A program made the translations under genes and the position numbers. Of a DNA stretch of 64,000 nucleotides, positions 8,470 through 17,805 are shown piece by piece. The stretch spans positions 62,001 through 126,000 of the forward strand of contig NZ_JAGYPI010000003.1 of assembly GCF_018343615.1 (NCBI RefSeq). Reading direction: 5' to 3'. The DNA is from Bacillus sp. FJAT-49736. Its GTDB lineage: Bacteria; Bacillota; Bacilli; Bacillales; Bacillaceae_C. The notes below the pieces were generated by a model that ran no database searches, had not been told where the DNA came from, and was given only the letters and a program-made list of their open reading frames with translations. The stretch's first letter is position 1. Each line of letters begins with the position of its first letter.

Positions 8470-9447
8470 TTAAGGCATTGCGTTCCCACGGGAAGCAACA
8501 TACAACGAATACCATTCTTCCCTTGTCATCAATTCAGACTGACGTACGGCATCTTCACAATTCTTTATACGTTCAGGGGTGGTCGTACCAATCACTGGCT
8601 GAATTTTTGCCGGATGTCGCATTAACCAGCCAAGTACAATTGCCTCTCGGGTGGTTTCTTTCTCCTGAGCCATTTTTATAACTAAATCTTTTGTCTTCAC
8701 ATCTGATTCTGTCAAACTTAAGCTTTCATTTCCAGTATAAATCCCTCTTGCCAATGGAGACCAAGCTTGTATTTGGATATCACTTACCATACTATATTCC
8801 ATTAAGCCTTCTGCAAATCGTGTGCCAAGTCCAGCCTGTTGATTTACGAGGACTCCTTGTTCTATCCAGTCTAATTTATGTAAGCTCATTTCGAGTTGAT
8901 TGACAATTAACGGTACATCACTATAGGCCTGAAGTAATTGAATTTGCCCCATATTCATATTGGAAACCCCAAAATGACGAACCTTTCCGGAAAGTTCAAG
9001 CTGTGCAAAGGCCTCTGCCACTTCCTCCGGCTCCATTAATGGGTCAGGTCGATGCAATAACAGCACATCTAAGTACTGGACACCAAGTCTTGTTAATATT
9101 CCATCGACAGAATTTAAGATATGCTGTTTGGAAAAATCATACCTTCCAGGTAAATGCTCATCTTGAAAACGAATGCCGCACTTACTCTGTATCACGATTT
9201 TCTCACGTAATTCAGGTTGTACTTTTAATATTTCGCCAAAAACTTTTTCTGCTTTGCCTCTGGTATAAATATCGGCATGATCAAACATTGTTATTCCTGC
9301 TGAGAGGGCAGCATCAACGGACTTTTCCCCTTTTATAATATCTTCTTTAGTAATGAGGCTATTATCCCAGCCGCCTCCAAATCCCATGCAGCCAAAAACC
9401 AATCTGCTGGATGAAACATTTCGCTTTTCAATCGGCATAATACGCAT
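8470..9447 (-). CDS. Aldo/keto reductase (YcsN/YdhF-like)
   Basis: 325-residue NADPH-dependent oxidoreductase of the AKR superfamily. The catalytic tetrad is visible: Asp and Tyr in FDHADIYTRGKAE, Lys in VIQSKCG, and His in LLLHRPDPL. Cofactor-site features include GVSNM, NQLEMS and the C-terminal VIGTTTPERI. It resembles the B. subtilis YcsN subgroup rather than the general stress reductases. The physiological substrate is unknown. AGAGGA lies about ten bases before ATG 9447. It is a single gene, convergent with the AmiS/UreI gene. Confidence 0.9.
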   Translation of the reverse strand: MRIMPIEKRNVSSSRLVFGCMGFGGGWDNSLITKEDIIKGEKSVDAALSAGITMFDHADIYTRGKAEKVFGEILKVQPELREKIVIQSKCGIRFQDEHLPGRYDFSKQHILNSVDGILTRLGVQYLDVLLLHRPDPLMEPEEVAEAFAQLELSGKVRHFGVSNMNMGQIQLLQAYSDVPLIVNQLEMSLHKLDWIEQGVLVNQQAGLGTRFAEGLMEYSMVSDIQIQAWSPLARGIYTGNESLSLTESDVKTKDLVIKMAQEKETTREAIVLGWLMRHPAKIQPVIGTTTPERIKNCEDAVRQSELMTREEWYSLYVASRGNAMP

Positions 9448-9825
9448 ATAACGAAATTCCTCTTTTCATTTTTTATACTTTAGTCAATTTTATGAAAAAA
9501 TCTACCATTCATGCAACTTAAATGGTCTGCATCTTGGACAAAAAGCCAATTACCTAATGGATTTCTCCTTCTTGCCGGACAACAGCATCTGAACTATCAC
9601 GGTTTTTCCTTATTTCTATGACTATGAAATCAGTACGATAGAGTATCGTAGCACGAACACATTTGTTCCTGGTGCAATCATCCATTCCTATCATCATTTG
9701 GGGTGTTTATTTTCCGTGAAATATTGTTATAATAGACTTTTGAAAGATAATAGAAATTCATCATAGAATCATGTTAAAATAGATAGTACTGCAAAAAAAT
9801 AAGCTCTCGAAAAGAGGTTTTATAT
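9448..9825. other. Intergenic region upstream of rlmN
   Basis: A perfect -10 box TATAAT lies at 9728-9733, but the -35 region is poor. A 7-bp inverted repeat TACGATA/TATCGTA lies at 9634-9650. A 47-codon open frame on the minus strand (9697 to 9554) has no ribosome binding site. No supported gene. Confidence 0.4.
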
Positions 9826-10887
9826 ATGAATAAACAATCCATTTACGGATTAACAATAGAACAGTTAACAGAATGGCTTTTGGAGCATGGCCAAAAAAAA
9901 TTCCGTGCTACACAGGTGTGGGAATGGTTATATCAAAAACGTGTCACAAGTTTTGCGGAAATGACAAATATTAATAAAGATTGTCTTCAATTGTTGGAAG
10001 AACATTTCGAAATTGAAACATTAAACATCCAAATTAAGCAAGAATCAAAAGATGGAACAGTGAAACTTCTTTCTCAATTACGGGATGGAAACTTAATTGA
10101 GACGGTATTAATGAGACAAAAATATGGTCTATCCGTCTGTGTAACTACGCAGGTAGGCTGTAATATAGGATGCTCCTTCTGTGCCAGCGGTATTCTCAGA
10201 AAGAACCGCGACCTTGTAAGCGGTGAAATTGTTGAGCAGATTATGAAGGTGCAAAAGCATCTAGACGAAGCTGGAAAAGGCGAAAGGGTCAGTCATATTG
10301 TCGTAATGGGAATCGGTGAACCGTTTGACAACTTTGATAACCTAGTAAATTTCTTGAAAATCGTTAATAATGCAAAGGGTCTTGCAATCGGTGCTCGTCA
10401 TATCACGGTTTCAACAAGTGGTCTTGCACCAAAAATATATGAATTCGCAGATCTTGATTTGCAGGTAAACTTAGCAATCTCCTTACATGCACCAAACAAT
10501 GAGCTTCGTACACAAATTATGAAGATTAATCGTGCATATCCTTTAGAGAAGCTAATGCCTGCAATTGATTATTATTTAGAAAAAACTAATCGCCGTATTA
10601 CCTTCGAATATATTTTATTAAATGATGTAAACGACCATAAAGAGGAAGCACTACAGCTTGCCAAACTGTTAAAGGATAAACGTCATCTTGCTTATGTGAA
10701 CTTAATTCCATATAATCCAGTAAGTGAGCATATTCAATATAAACGCAGCTCCAAAGAATCCATTTTGGAATTCTATGATACATTGAAGAAAAACGGAATT
10801 AACTGCGTTGTAAGACAAGAGCATGGAACGGATATTGATGCTGCTTGTGGTCAGCTGCGAAGCAAACAATTGAAAAAAGCAAATTAA
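9826..10887 (+). CDS. rlmN: 23S rRNA A2503 methyltransferase RlmN, stand-alone copy
   Basis: 353-residue radical-SAM enzyme that makes 2-methyladenosine at 23S rRNA A2503 (and tRNA A37 in some bacteria). The cluster cysteines are C112, C116 and C119 (CNIGCSFC), and the C-terminal methyl-accepting-type cysteine is C341 in [12 protein letters not shown]-site GIGEPFDN is intact. The protein begins directly with KQSIYGLT and has [12 protein letters not shown] and [21 protein letters not shown], features I recall from Enterococcus-type RlmN rather than B. subtilis YloN (CASTLGGLKRNL, RREQG). It also lacks the usual rsmB-rlmN-prpC-prkC context, so it may be a second RlmN in the genome. AAGAGG precedes ATG 9826. 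Confidence 0.9.
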   Translation: MNKQSIYGLTIEQLTEWLLEHGQKKFRATQVWEWLYQKRVTSFAEMTNINKDCLQLLEEHFEIETLNIQIKQESKDGTVKLLSQLRDGNLIETVLMRQKYGLSVCVTTQVGCNIGCSFCASGILRKNRDLVSGEIVEQIMKVQKHLDEAGKGERVSHIVVMGIGEPFDNFDNLVNFLKIVNNAKGLAIGARHITVSTSGLAPKIYEFADLDLQVNLAISLHAPNNELRTQIMKINRAYPLEKLMPAIDYYLEKTNRRITFEYILLNDVNDHKEEALQLAKLLKDKRHLAYVNLIPYNPVSEHIQYKRSSKESILEFYDTLKKNGINCVVRQEHGTDIDAACGQLRSKQLKKAN

Positions 10888-10889
10888 GA

Positions 10890-10920
10890 AATGGAGCTTG
10901 ATATTCAAGCTCCATTTTTC
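10890..10920. terminator. Bidirectional terminator rlmN / yfkAB
   Basis: AATGGAGCTTG pairs with CAAGCTCCATT around a 5-base loop and is followed by TTTTTC. It lies between two convergent genes. Confidence 0.88.
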
Positions 10921-10924
10921 TTTT

Positions 10925-12046
10925 TCATAGTCTAGATTTTCTCACAGTAAAATTGGTTTGTGGATAGTATTTATTTTTCACCAGAATATTAGGACCTAGG
11001 CATTGGACAGAGGGACAATGACAGTCTAGAGATTTTGCAATTGGCTGCTCCATCCACTTTTCGAACATGCTTGGAAGTGTATCATGTTGGATATTTCCAA
11101 GCGGTGCTGTATCACCAAAATCAGTAACAATGACATCTCCGCTAAAAATATTTACATTTAATCGAGAGCGTCCATCCGGATCATTTCGAACCGTTACGTT
11201 TTCACTTTTGTATAATCTTTGAAGCAATTTCAGGTCTTCCTCGTTTATACTGCATGGATAAAATGGAAGTGTTCCAAACAACATCCAAATGTCCTTTGAG
11301 CGAATATCGAGTAAATGATGTATGGCATCGCGCATTTCATTCAATGAAAGTACTTCGAGATTCTCAGCGAAATCACTTGGGTACATAGGGTGAATCTCAT
11401 GTCTGGCACATTTCATTTCTTCGACTACTTGATGATGGATCTGCTCCAAATAGGGAAGCGTTCTTTTGTTTAACATTGTTTCTGCAGAGACCATAACACC
11501 TTCCTCCGCCAAGATTCGGCTGTTCTCAATCATTTGGTCGAATAACTTTTTTCGTTTTTCACGAGTTGGTTTTCTCAGCGCATTTGCAAAGCCTATGTCG
11601 ATAAATTCATCTGCAGTTCCCCAATTGTGAGATATATGTAAAACATCTAAATACGGTGCGATTTTTAAATAGCGCTCTGTATCGAGGGTTAAATTAGAAT
11701 TGATTTGTGTACGAACGCCTCTTTCATGTGCGTATTGTAATAAAGGAAGAACATAATTCTCGATAGATTTCTTTGAAAACATTGGTTCTCCACCAGTGAT
11801 ACTCAATGCACGTAAATAGGGTATATCCTCCAAGCGTTGGACTAATAACTTGAACGGTAATGCGTTTGGATCCTTTGGCTGAAGAGTATAGCCGACAGCA
11901 CAATGTTCGCAACGCATATTGCATAAGGTGGTGGTGGTAAACTCAATATTAGATAATGTCAAGCGCCCGTGTTCTTTTACATCCAAGTAAGCTTCCCATG
12001 GATCAAAGTCCGGGCTAATAGATCTAGGGTTTGATGCGGTTTGCAT
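10925..12046 (-). CDS. yfkAB: Radical SAM/CxCxxxxC protein YfkAB
   Basis: 373-residue radical-SAM protein of the YfkAB family. The 4Fe-4S cluster motif CNMRCEHC gives C42, C46 and C49 in the CxxxCxxC spacing, followed by SITGGEPM. The family-defining second motif CHCPSVQC (CxCxxxxC) is near residue 345 and probably binds an auxiliary cluster. In B. subtilis this gene is wrongly split into yfkA and yfkB by a sequence artefact; here it is one frame. The substrate is unknown. It is transcribed alone, convergent with rlmN. Confidence 0.92.
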   Translation of the reverse strand: MQTASNPRSISPDFDPWEAYLDVKEHGRLTLSNIEFTTTTLCNMRCEHCAVGYTLQPKDPNALPFKLLVQRLEDIPYLRALSITGGEPMFSKKSIENYVLPLLQYAHERGVRTQINSNLTLDTERYLKIAPYLDVLHISHNWGTADEFIDIGFANALRKPTREKRKKLFDQMIENSRILAEEGVMVSAETMLNKRTLPYLEQIHHQVVEEMKCARHEIHPMYPSDFAENLEVLSLNEMRDAIHHLLDIRSKDIWMLFGTLPFYPCSINEEDLKLLQRLYKSENVTVRNDPDGRSRLNVNIFSGDVIVTDFGDTAPLGNIQHDTLPSMFEKWMEQPIAKSLDCHCPSVQCLGPNILVKNKYYPQTNFTVRKSRL

Positions 12047-12366
12047 AGAAAAGACTCCTCATTAGTAAATTATTACTTTAGCATTATCAAAAATGAAAAG
12101 CAAAATGTCAATGGATAATGAAAATATAGGAAGGTAATTAATTTTCAATTATTTTCATTTAAAAGATATTGTGGGCGAAAGGAATGAATGACAGGAGGGG
12201 GAAAAATATGAAATAGGCGTTTGCTTTTTATTAAGTTCTTTCCTATCTAATAACTTGAGGATTTGGTGCATCACATATGGAATGTGGTTATCCGAAAGCA
12301 TTAAAGCATAATACTCCCTGTTATCGAATAGAATATACCGATAATTCAGGAAAGCGAGGTTGGAAT
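12047..12366. other. Intergenic region between yfkAB and the LysM-GH18 gene
   Basis: Very AT-rich. It holds one excellent Shine-Dalgarno (AGGAGGGGG, 12194-12202) followed by ATG AAA TAG, a two-codon frame with no evident meaning. I cannot identify a promoter with confidence; a sporulation sigma factor is likely from the gene downstream. Confidence 0.35.
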
Positions 12367-13779
12367 GTGAGAATCCATGTAGTAAAAAGCGGGGACTCTA
12401 TTTGGGAAATTTCCCGTCAATATGGAGTCAGCGCCAACCGAATGATTCAGATCAACGGACTTGAAAATCCGAATAGAGTAGTAGTTGGTCAGGCGCTTTT
12501 AATACCAGAACCTTATTTTCGGTATAGAGTTCGGCCTGGAGACACTATTGCAAAAATTGCAAATCAATTTGGAACAAGCATAAATGAAATTATGCAAATC
12601 AACCATCTAACCAATCCATCCAATATTTATCAAGGTCAACGACTAACCATTCCGGTTGTATTTCATCGGGTAGCAGAACATGAAAATTTGAATGAGATTG
12701 CAAGTAGGTATGGAACTACTGTTCAAGCTATCATGCAAATCAATAGACTTACAGACCCATCAAGAATATATCCAGGATGGATGCTAAGAATTCCTCAAAA
12801 GCCAAAGCCTGTTATCGATGTTAATGGTTTTACCAATGTATATGGCCAAACGGGGGGGCAAATTGTACGTGAGGTTGCCTATGATTTAACATACGTCAGC
12901 CCTTTCGGCTACAGAATGAAAGAAGACGGTACGTTAGAGCCCCTTGATGACAATCCTACTATTCAAGCCGCACAAGCAGCCAGAGTTGTTCCGATGATGT
13001 GTATCACCAATTTTTCCCCGACGGAAGCAGGAACCGGCCTTGCACATACTATTCTCTCGGATTCAACCCTAGTCGAAACACTACTAACAAATGTCATTAA
13101 TACGATGAAAAGTAAAGGATATCGAGGATTAAATATCGATTTTGAAAATGTATCTCCTGAGGACCGAGAAAACTATAATCATTTCCTTGAAAGAGCGGTA
13201 GACCGTCTTCATCGCGAAGGCTATTTTGTTTCTTCATCGCTTGCCCCAAAAACTAGTCCAAATCAAAAGGGGCTGCTGGTGGAGGCTCATGATTATCCCG
13301 TTCACGGGAGACTTCTTGACTTCGTTGTACTGATGACGTATGAATGGGGCTATAGAAAAGGACCGCCACAGGCCATCTCACCGTTGAATCAAATTAAGCG
13401 TGTCGTAGATTATGCTATGTCCGTCATCCCTGCTAATAAAATTTTCATGGGATTTCAAATTTATGCGCGCGATTGGCTCCTACCTCATGTACAAGGTCAA
13501 GAAGCGGAAACATTTGATATGCAGGAAGCCATTAGAAGAGCTATTCATTATAACGCTCATATTCAATATGATGAGACAACACAGTCACCGTACTTTAGAT
13601 ATACGGATAATGAAGGACGAAATCATGAGGTTTGGTTTGAGGATGCCAGAAGTGCCGAAGCCAAGTTCAACCTTGTAAAACGCTATGGACTTAGGGGTGT
13701 AAGCTATTGGGTCCTAGGTTATCCATTCCCGCAAAATTGGGAGCTGCTTGCAGACTCTTTTATCATAAGAAAATTATAA
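12367..13779 (+). CDS. LysM-GH18 spore cortex-type N-acetylglucosaminidase (SleL/YaaH-like)
   Basis: 470-residue peptidoglycan hydrolase. Three LysM repeats lie at about residues 4-48 (HVVKSGDSIWEISRQYGVS), 52-97 (YRVRPGDTIAKIANQFG) and 100-146. A GH18 domain fills the rest, with the catalytic GLNIDFENV strand and VVLMTYEWGY. SleL/YaaH proteins act on cortical fragments during germination and carry two LysM repeats; this one has three. GTG 12367 is chosen because GCGAGG is seven bases upstream; an ATG at 12277 has no ribosome binding site. There is no signal peptide, as usual for spore-deposited SleL. Confidence 0.88.
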   Translation: MRIHVVKSGDSIWEISRQYGVSANRMIQINGLENPNRVVVGQALLIPEPYFRYRVRPGDTIAKIANQFGTSINEIMQINHLTNPSNIYQGQRLTIPVVFHRVAEHENLNEIASRYGTTVQAIMQINRLTDPSRIYPGWMLRIPQKPKPVIDVNGFTNVYGQTGGQIVREVAYDLTYVSPFGYRMKEDGTLEPLDDNPTIQAAQAARVVPMMCITNFSPTEAGTGLAHTILSDSTLVETLLTNVINTMKSKGYRGLNIDFENVSPEDRENYNHFLERAVDRLHREGYFVSSSLAPKTSPNQKGLLVEAHDYPVHGRLLDFVVLMTYEWGYRKGPPQAISPLNQIKRVVDYAMSVIPANKIFMGFQIYARDWLLPHVQGQEAETFDMQEAIRRAIHYNAHIQYDETTQSPYFRYTDNEGRNHEVWFEDARSAEAKFNLVKRYGLRGVSYWVLGYPFPQNWELLADSFIIRKL

Positions 13780-13787
13780 ATGGTATG

Positions 13788-13813
13788 GGCAACAATTACA
13801 GTTGCCTTTTTTT
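13788..13813. terminator. Terminator between convergent genes
   Basis: GGCAAC pairs with GTTGCC around a 7-base loop and is followed by seven T on the plus strand. It ends the LysM-GH18 gene. Confidence 0.8.
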
Positions 13814-14348
13814 ATTTTGTATACCGATTTGCATAACTTGAGGCCACAAAAGCATTTGGCTTAATTTTTGGTTCCACTCCCATTGACTCCATCCTTGCAA
13901 CCATTTCTTTTACAAATTCACTTGTTTTGTTTCTCTTACCAGCACCGATATCAATATGTCCCTCCATAGTAAAAGTAGCTCCTTCATAGATGTATGGGAG
14001 TACAAGATTAATTAGCTGAGTTTTATGGTCCGCTGTAAATAAAGCAACAATTTCTTCGGTTAGAGAAAGCTCGTAGGAGATCCTTTCACGCAAATGAAGC
14101 ATTTTTCTAGGAATCATAACTTTTCTAATACAAGCCCACACACCATTTCCCTCGTGCTGAATGACAATGCCAGTTATAAAAATGGTATGGTATTTATGAA
14201 CCTGTGAATCGGTTCCAATCATTAACCGGTAATGGCCATTTGGATTTTGTTCCATGAACTTTAATATATGGTGAAAGACATCTTCAAAGGACATATTTGT
14301 CTCCTGTAGGTTTTGAAAAGGTGAGATACTTATTGAAGATGATTTCAT
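13812..14348 (-). CDS. ykuK: YkuK family (DUF458) RNase H-like protein
   Basis: 178-residue protein matching B. subtilis YkuK. Family blocks are RLMIGTDSQVH with an RNase H-like acidic residue, TIFITGIVIQHEG, RISYELSLTEEIV, EGHIDIGAGKRNKT, and the C-terminal KPNAFVASSYANRYTK. The fold suggests nucleic-acid binding; the cellular role is not established. ATG 14348 is chosen because AGGTG is eight bases upstream; the in-frame ATG 14354 is too close to it, and the longer frame to 14432 has no ribosome binding site. Confidence 0.87.
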   Translation of the reverse strand: MKSSSISISPFQNLQETNMSFEDVFHHILKFMEQNPNGHYRLMIGTDSQVHKYHTIFITGIVIQHEGNGVWACIRKVMIPRKMLHLRERISYELSLTEEIVALFTADHKTQLINLVLPYIYEGATFTMEGHIDIGAGKRNKTSEFVKEMVARMESMGVEPKIKPNAFVASSYANRYTK

Positions 14349-14511
14349 TTTCATAACACCTGTCTTTCCAGAGAAAAGGATTTTGCAGCATCTTATCACA
14401 TCATATGGCTGGCCTTTGACTGTCGTGCACAAGTATGGAGTTTACTAAAGTTGGAGTATTGTATTGTTTACCTTCTGTTTGGGGAAGATATCCAATACGG
14501 AGGGAAGTAAT

Positions 14512-15159
14512 GTGACTCGTTTAACAGGGACAATTATATTCATTGGTGGAATACTTATCTTAATTGCAACGATCCTGCATCCTCCTTTAGTTAATCCATA
14601 TGCTGGTAGAATAGCATTTCATGAGTTTAATCACTCCGGTATCTGGATGTGGGATCATATATTGATGTTGATCGGGATGTTTTTATGGTTGGGGGGGCTT
14701 GCTGGAAGCAGTTGCTTTATCAGCATGGAAAAAACGTCTCTTAGTAAAATAGGTTCGGCAATGTTTTATATTTCACTAAGTTTATGGATTATCGTACTTA
14801 CGGCGGAATTAACAATATTACCGATTATTGGGGAGGAAGTGTTGAAAAATCAGCAGGAAATGCTGGTGAAGGTTTGGGAAGCCAATTTTTCCTTTGGATT
14901 ATTAGCAGGGTATATTGCAGTTGCCTGCGGTTGGATAGGCATTATATTTTATGGTTTGGGAATCAAGCCTAATGGAAAGCCGTATTCGGTTTGGTTTAAA
15001 AATAGTTGTGTTTACAGTGGTATCATCGGTACTGCAGGAATATTTCTAACCTTTTGTTTTTTTAAGGCAGGGCTAATTCTTCTTCCTCTTACATCCGGCC
15101 CGGTATTTTTGTGGACTTTATGGTGGGGGTGGAAATTGGTTAAAGGTACAGTAAAATAG
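14512..15159 (+). CDS. Polytopic membrane protein, unknown function
   Basis: 215-residue protein with about six hydrophobic segments (for example residues 4-24, 42-64, 78-102, 120-145, 160-185, 190-210). A notable polar loop is HPPLVNPYAGRIAFHEFNHSGIWMWDH, rich in histidine. I do not recognise a named family. GTG 14512 has GGAGGG seven bases upstream; the overlapping ATG at 14510 reads straight into TGA. It stands alone between ykuK and the CoA transferase gene. Confidence 0.7.
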   Translation: MTRLTGTIIFIGGILILIATILHPPLVNPYAGRIAFHEFNHSGIWMWDHILMLIGMFLWLGGLAGSSCFISMEKTSLSKIGSAMFYISLSLWIIVLTAELTILPIIGEEVLKNQQEMLVKVWEANFSFGLLAGYIAVACGWIGIIFYGLGIKPNGKPYSVWFKNSCVYSGIIGTAGIFLTFCFFKAGLILLPLTSGPVFLWTLWWGWKLVKGTVK

Positions 15160-15192
15160 CAATTATTCACTTTAACAGAAAGTCTCGATGAA

Positions 15193-15233
15193 AATAAAAA
15201 ACCTACCTCTCTTTATTTACTCGGAGGCAGGTT
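15193..15233 (-). terminator. Terminator of the CoA-transferase gene
   Basis: Read on the minus strand, AACCTGCCTC pairs with GAGGTAGGTT (one mismatch) and is followed by TTTTTATTTT. It is a strong intrinsic terminator just after the stop codon at 15247. Confidence 0.85.
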
Positions 15234-15246
15234 CATAATCTATTCT

Positions 15247-16764
15247 TTACACAAGCTCTGCTACCTTTTGCAGCATTGTTCCGTTCTTTTGATAATTGAT
15301 GTGCCATGAGAATGCTTTTTCAAGTATATGTGGAGTTTGGCCGCCTAATGTTTTTGCTTCCTCAAAATACTCGCGAAGCTGTTCACGATATAGAGGATGT
15401 GCACAATTTTCGATTATTAGTTGTACACGTTCTGCAGGTGCTAATCCTCTTAAATCCGCATAGCCTTGCTCTGTCACGATAACATCCACGTCATGCTCGG
15501 TATGGTCCACATGTGGAACGAAAGGAACGATGCTAGATATATCTCCGTTTTTGGCAATCGACTTCGTAACGAAAATAGCTAGCCTTGCATTTCTGGCAAA
15601 GTCACCAGAACCCCCAATTCCGTTCATCATATGAGTGCCTTTGACATGGGTAGAATTGACATTTCCGTATATATCCACTTCTAAAGCTGTATTAATAGAA
15701 ATCAAGCCTAAACGGCGAATAATCTCAGGATGGTTTGATATTTCTTGTGGTCTTAAAACAAGCTTGTCTTTATATTGATCAAGATTTGTATAGACCTGTT
15801 TCATTTTTTCATCCGAAAGTGTGATGGAGCAGCAGGAAGCAAAGCTTACTTTTCCTGCATCCATTAAATCAAAGACCGCATCCTGTAAGACTTCGGAATA
15901 CACCTCTAAGTCAGTGAACTCTGATTCTACAAGACCGTGTAATACAGCATTTGCTACCGATCCAATTCCAGATTGTAATGGTGCCAGTTTTTTCGTCAAT
16001 CTGCCTGCTTCCACTTCTTTTCTTAAGAAATTTATTAAATGGTTTGCCATTGTTTGTGTTTCTTCATCTGGCTGAACGATGGTCGAAGCAGAATCAATTT
16101 GATGTGTAAACACTATACCAGCAATTTTTTCCAAATCTACAGGAATTCCATTCGTCCCAATTCGGTCACTGACCTTTGTTAGAGGAATAGGATTTCTTTC
16201 CCCTTGCTTTCCTGGTTCATAAATATCATGAAGTCCTTCAAGACCTTGTGGCTGGGCAGTATTAATTTCAACAATAACCTGCTTTGCTTTTTCAACAAAG
16301 ATAGAGGAATTTCCTACTGAAGTAGTAGGTATAATCATGCCATCCGCACTAATCGAAACCGCTTCCACAATTGCGTAATCAATCGGATTAAGAACATCTG
16401 CACGAATTGCTTCTGCCATATGAGATAAATGCTGATCTACAAAAAGCATTTCTCCTTTATTTATGCTATTACGCATCGTTTTGTCGGCTTGAAATGGCAA
16501 TCGTTTATGCACTAAACCAACTTCCGCCATTAATTTATCAATATCCGAACCTAAGGAAGCCCCAGTGAAAATATTTACTTTCATAGGCTCCATTTTTGCT
16601 CTTTCAATTAATGCTGTCGGAACTGCCTTAGCATCTCCAGCTCTTGTAAAGCCGCTTAAGCCTAATGTCATACCGTCTTTTATCCAGGAAGCTGCTTCTT
16701 TTGCTGATACAATCCGGTCTATTAAACGAGCATCTCTTATATATTTAGAAGTATTTATTTCCAT
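15247..16764 (-). CDS. Acetyl-CoA hydrolase / succinate CoA-transferase family protein
   Basis: 505-residue class I CoA transferase of the acetyl-CoA hydrolase family. Blocks include GLSGFTRAGDAKAVP, SLGSDIDKLMA, LQSGIGSVANAVL, and the catalytic Glu region LEVYSEVLQDAVFDLMDAGK. GIGGSGDFARNARLAIFV and TEQGYADLRGL are also typical. Homologs transfer CoA between acetate and succinate in acetate handling. The exact acyl pair cannot be decided from sequence. A LytTR regulator gene lies upstream on the same strand, behind its own terminator. Confidence 0.9.
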   Translation of the reverse strand: MEINTSKYIRDARLIDRIVSAKEAASWIKDGMTLGLSGFTRAGDAKAVPTALIERAKMEPMKVNIFTGASLGSDIDKLMAEVGLVHKRLPFQADKTMRNSINKGEMLFVDQHLSHMAEAIRADVLNPIDYAIVEAVSISADGMIIPTTSVGNSSIFVEKAKQVIVEINTAQPQGLEGLHDIYEPGKQGERNPIPLTKVSDRIGTNGIPVDLEKIAGIVFTHQIDSASTIVQPDEETQTMANHLINFLRKEVEAGRLTKKLAPLQSGIGSVANAVLHGLVESEFTDLEVYSEVLQDAVFDLMDAGKVSFASCCSITLSDEKMKQVYTNLDQYKDKLVLRPQEISNHPEIIRRLGLISINTALEVDIYGNVNSTHVKGTHMMNGIGGSGDFARNARLAIFVTKSIAKNGDISSIVPFVPHVDHTEHDVDVIVTEQGYADLRGLAPAERVQLIIENCAHPLYREQLREYFEEAKTLGGQTPHILEKAFSWHINYQKNGTMLQKVAELV

Positions 16765-16893
16765 TTAAGGTCACCCTTTGTTCACTTTTTAAAAATTTTA
16801 TCAATTAATGAACAAGGATTCATTAGTTTTGGTATGAAAGGGCTTTATTGCTGTTTAAAGCAGAAAATTTCTAACATGAGGCAGGAAGGACGG

Positions 16894-16932
16894 ATGAAAA
16901 AAACAGCTTGTATTAGGTAATACAAACTGTTT
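16894..16932 (-). terminator. Terminator of the LytTR gene
   Basis: On the minus strand AAACAGTTTGTATT pairs with AATACAAGCTGTTT (one wobble) around a 4-base loop and runs into seven T. It separates the regulator from the CoA-transferase gene, which must have its own promoter within 16765-16893. Confidence 0.88.
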
Positions 16933-17581
16933 AAAAGTGAAGTATCTTGCGAAATTGACTGGAGTACGTTTGACTAACGGGTATTCTAGTTCCATCCTTC
17001 ATTAATAGCAAAAAGGTTGAATGAGAATCAGGATGGATTTCCGCAATATAATGAATATTAATAATATACGACCTGTGACACCGGATAAACAAATCGCTTG
17101 GAAGATAAAACTCTAACTCTGTTAAATTTAACTTATGCACACCCACCATATTTTCTGTGTGGATATTAGTTTTTCTACTTAAGGCTTCTAAAAACATTAC
17201 CTGCTTAAATGGGACTGGATACCAACGATCATTCGCCTTTATCGTTAAAAAAGAGGTTGGAAATTCGAGCGGCCTTTTCGGTAAAATGGCCGTCACACAG
17301 CCTTGAACTCTTTCTCCATCAAATATCGGGACAGATATACCAAAATAGGGAATACCCAAAACATCCTTCTCAATGTAATCAGAAATCTTCTGGTGGATCG
17401 ATAGAGCTTTAAATGATGCAGTGCCTTCACGAATCCTGTCACCGGGCTTTATTTTTAAATCGATTTCATTACTTGGCTGATAATATATATATTGCTGACT
17501 ATTCGTCACAGCTATAGAAGTATACTTGGGAACCAAATCCTGCATAACTTCCATAATGGACAGAACTGTTTGCTGATCCAC
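16931..17581 (-). CDS. LytTR-family transcriptional regulator with N-terminal sensor domain
   Basis: 216-residue regulator. Residues about 115-216 are a LytTR DNA-binding domain (FLEALSRKTNIHTENMVGVHKLNLTELE, FIRCHRSYIINI, DGTRIPVSQ). Residues 1-110 look like a PAS/GAF-type ligand domain (YIYYQPSNEIDLKIKPGD, FGISVPIFDGERVQG) instead of a response-regulator receiver, so it probably senses a small molecule directly. GTG 17581 follows AAAGGTG. Its place beside the CoA-transferase gene suggests that it controls that gene (inference). Confidence 0.85.
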   Translation of the reverse strand: MDQQTVLSIMEVMQDLVPKYTSIAVTNSQQYIYYQPSNEIDLKIKPGDRIREGTASFKALSIHQKISDYIEKDVLGIPYFGISVPIFDGERVQGCVTAILPKRPLEFPTSFLTIKANDRWYPVPFKQVMFLEALSRKTNIHTENMVGVHKLNLTELEFYLPSDLFIRCHRSYIINIHYIAEIHPDSHSTFLLLMKDGTRIPVSQTYSSQFRKILHF

Positions 17582-17805
17582 GTTGATCTACACCTTTCTT
17601 ATCAATGCTGAATAAAAAACAACAAACTACAGCGCTTACAATCATTATACCATAATGTTATTATCTAGTGATCAGACACCACAAATGGATAAATTGGGAA
17701 ATTGTCCTTATGTGGAGGGAATTAACAGTTTTTTGAATTTTTGAAACAAATCTATATTACAATCGTATATATACTAATAAATCCTTTTATAGGGGGAGAA
17801 GTGTA

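Noticed and set aside
9554-9697. 47-codon open frame on the minus strand before rlmN
   Set aside because: No Shine-Dalgarno, no recognised protein, and the region overlaps the inverted repeat at 9634 upstream of the rlmN -10 box.
12194-12217. Excellent Shine-Dalgarno with ATG AAA TAG
   Set aside because: Only two codons; not in frame with or close to the LysM-GH18 start; treated as chance or a gene remnant.
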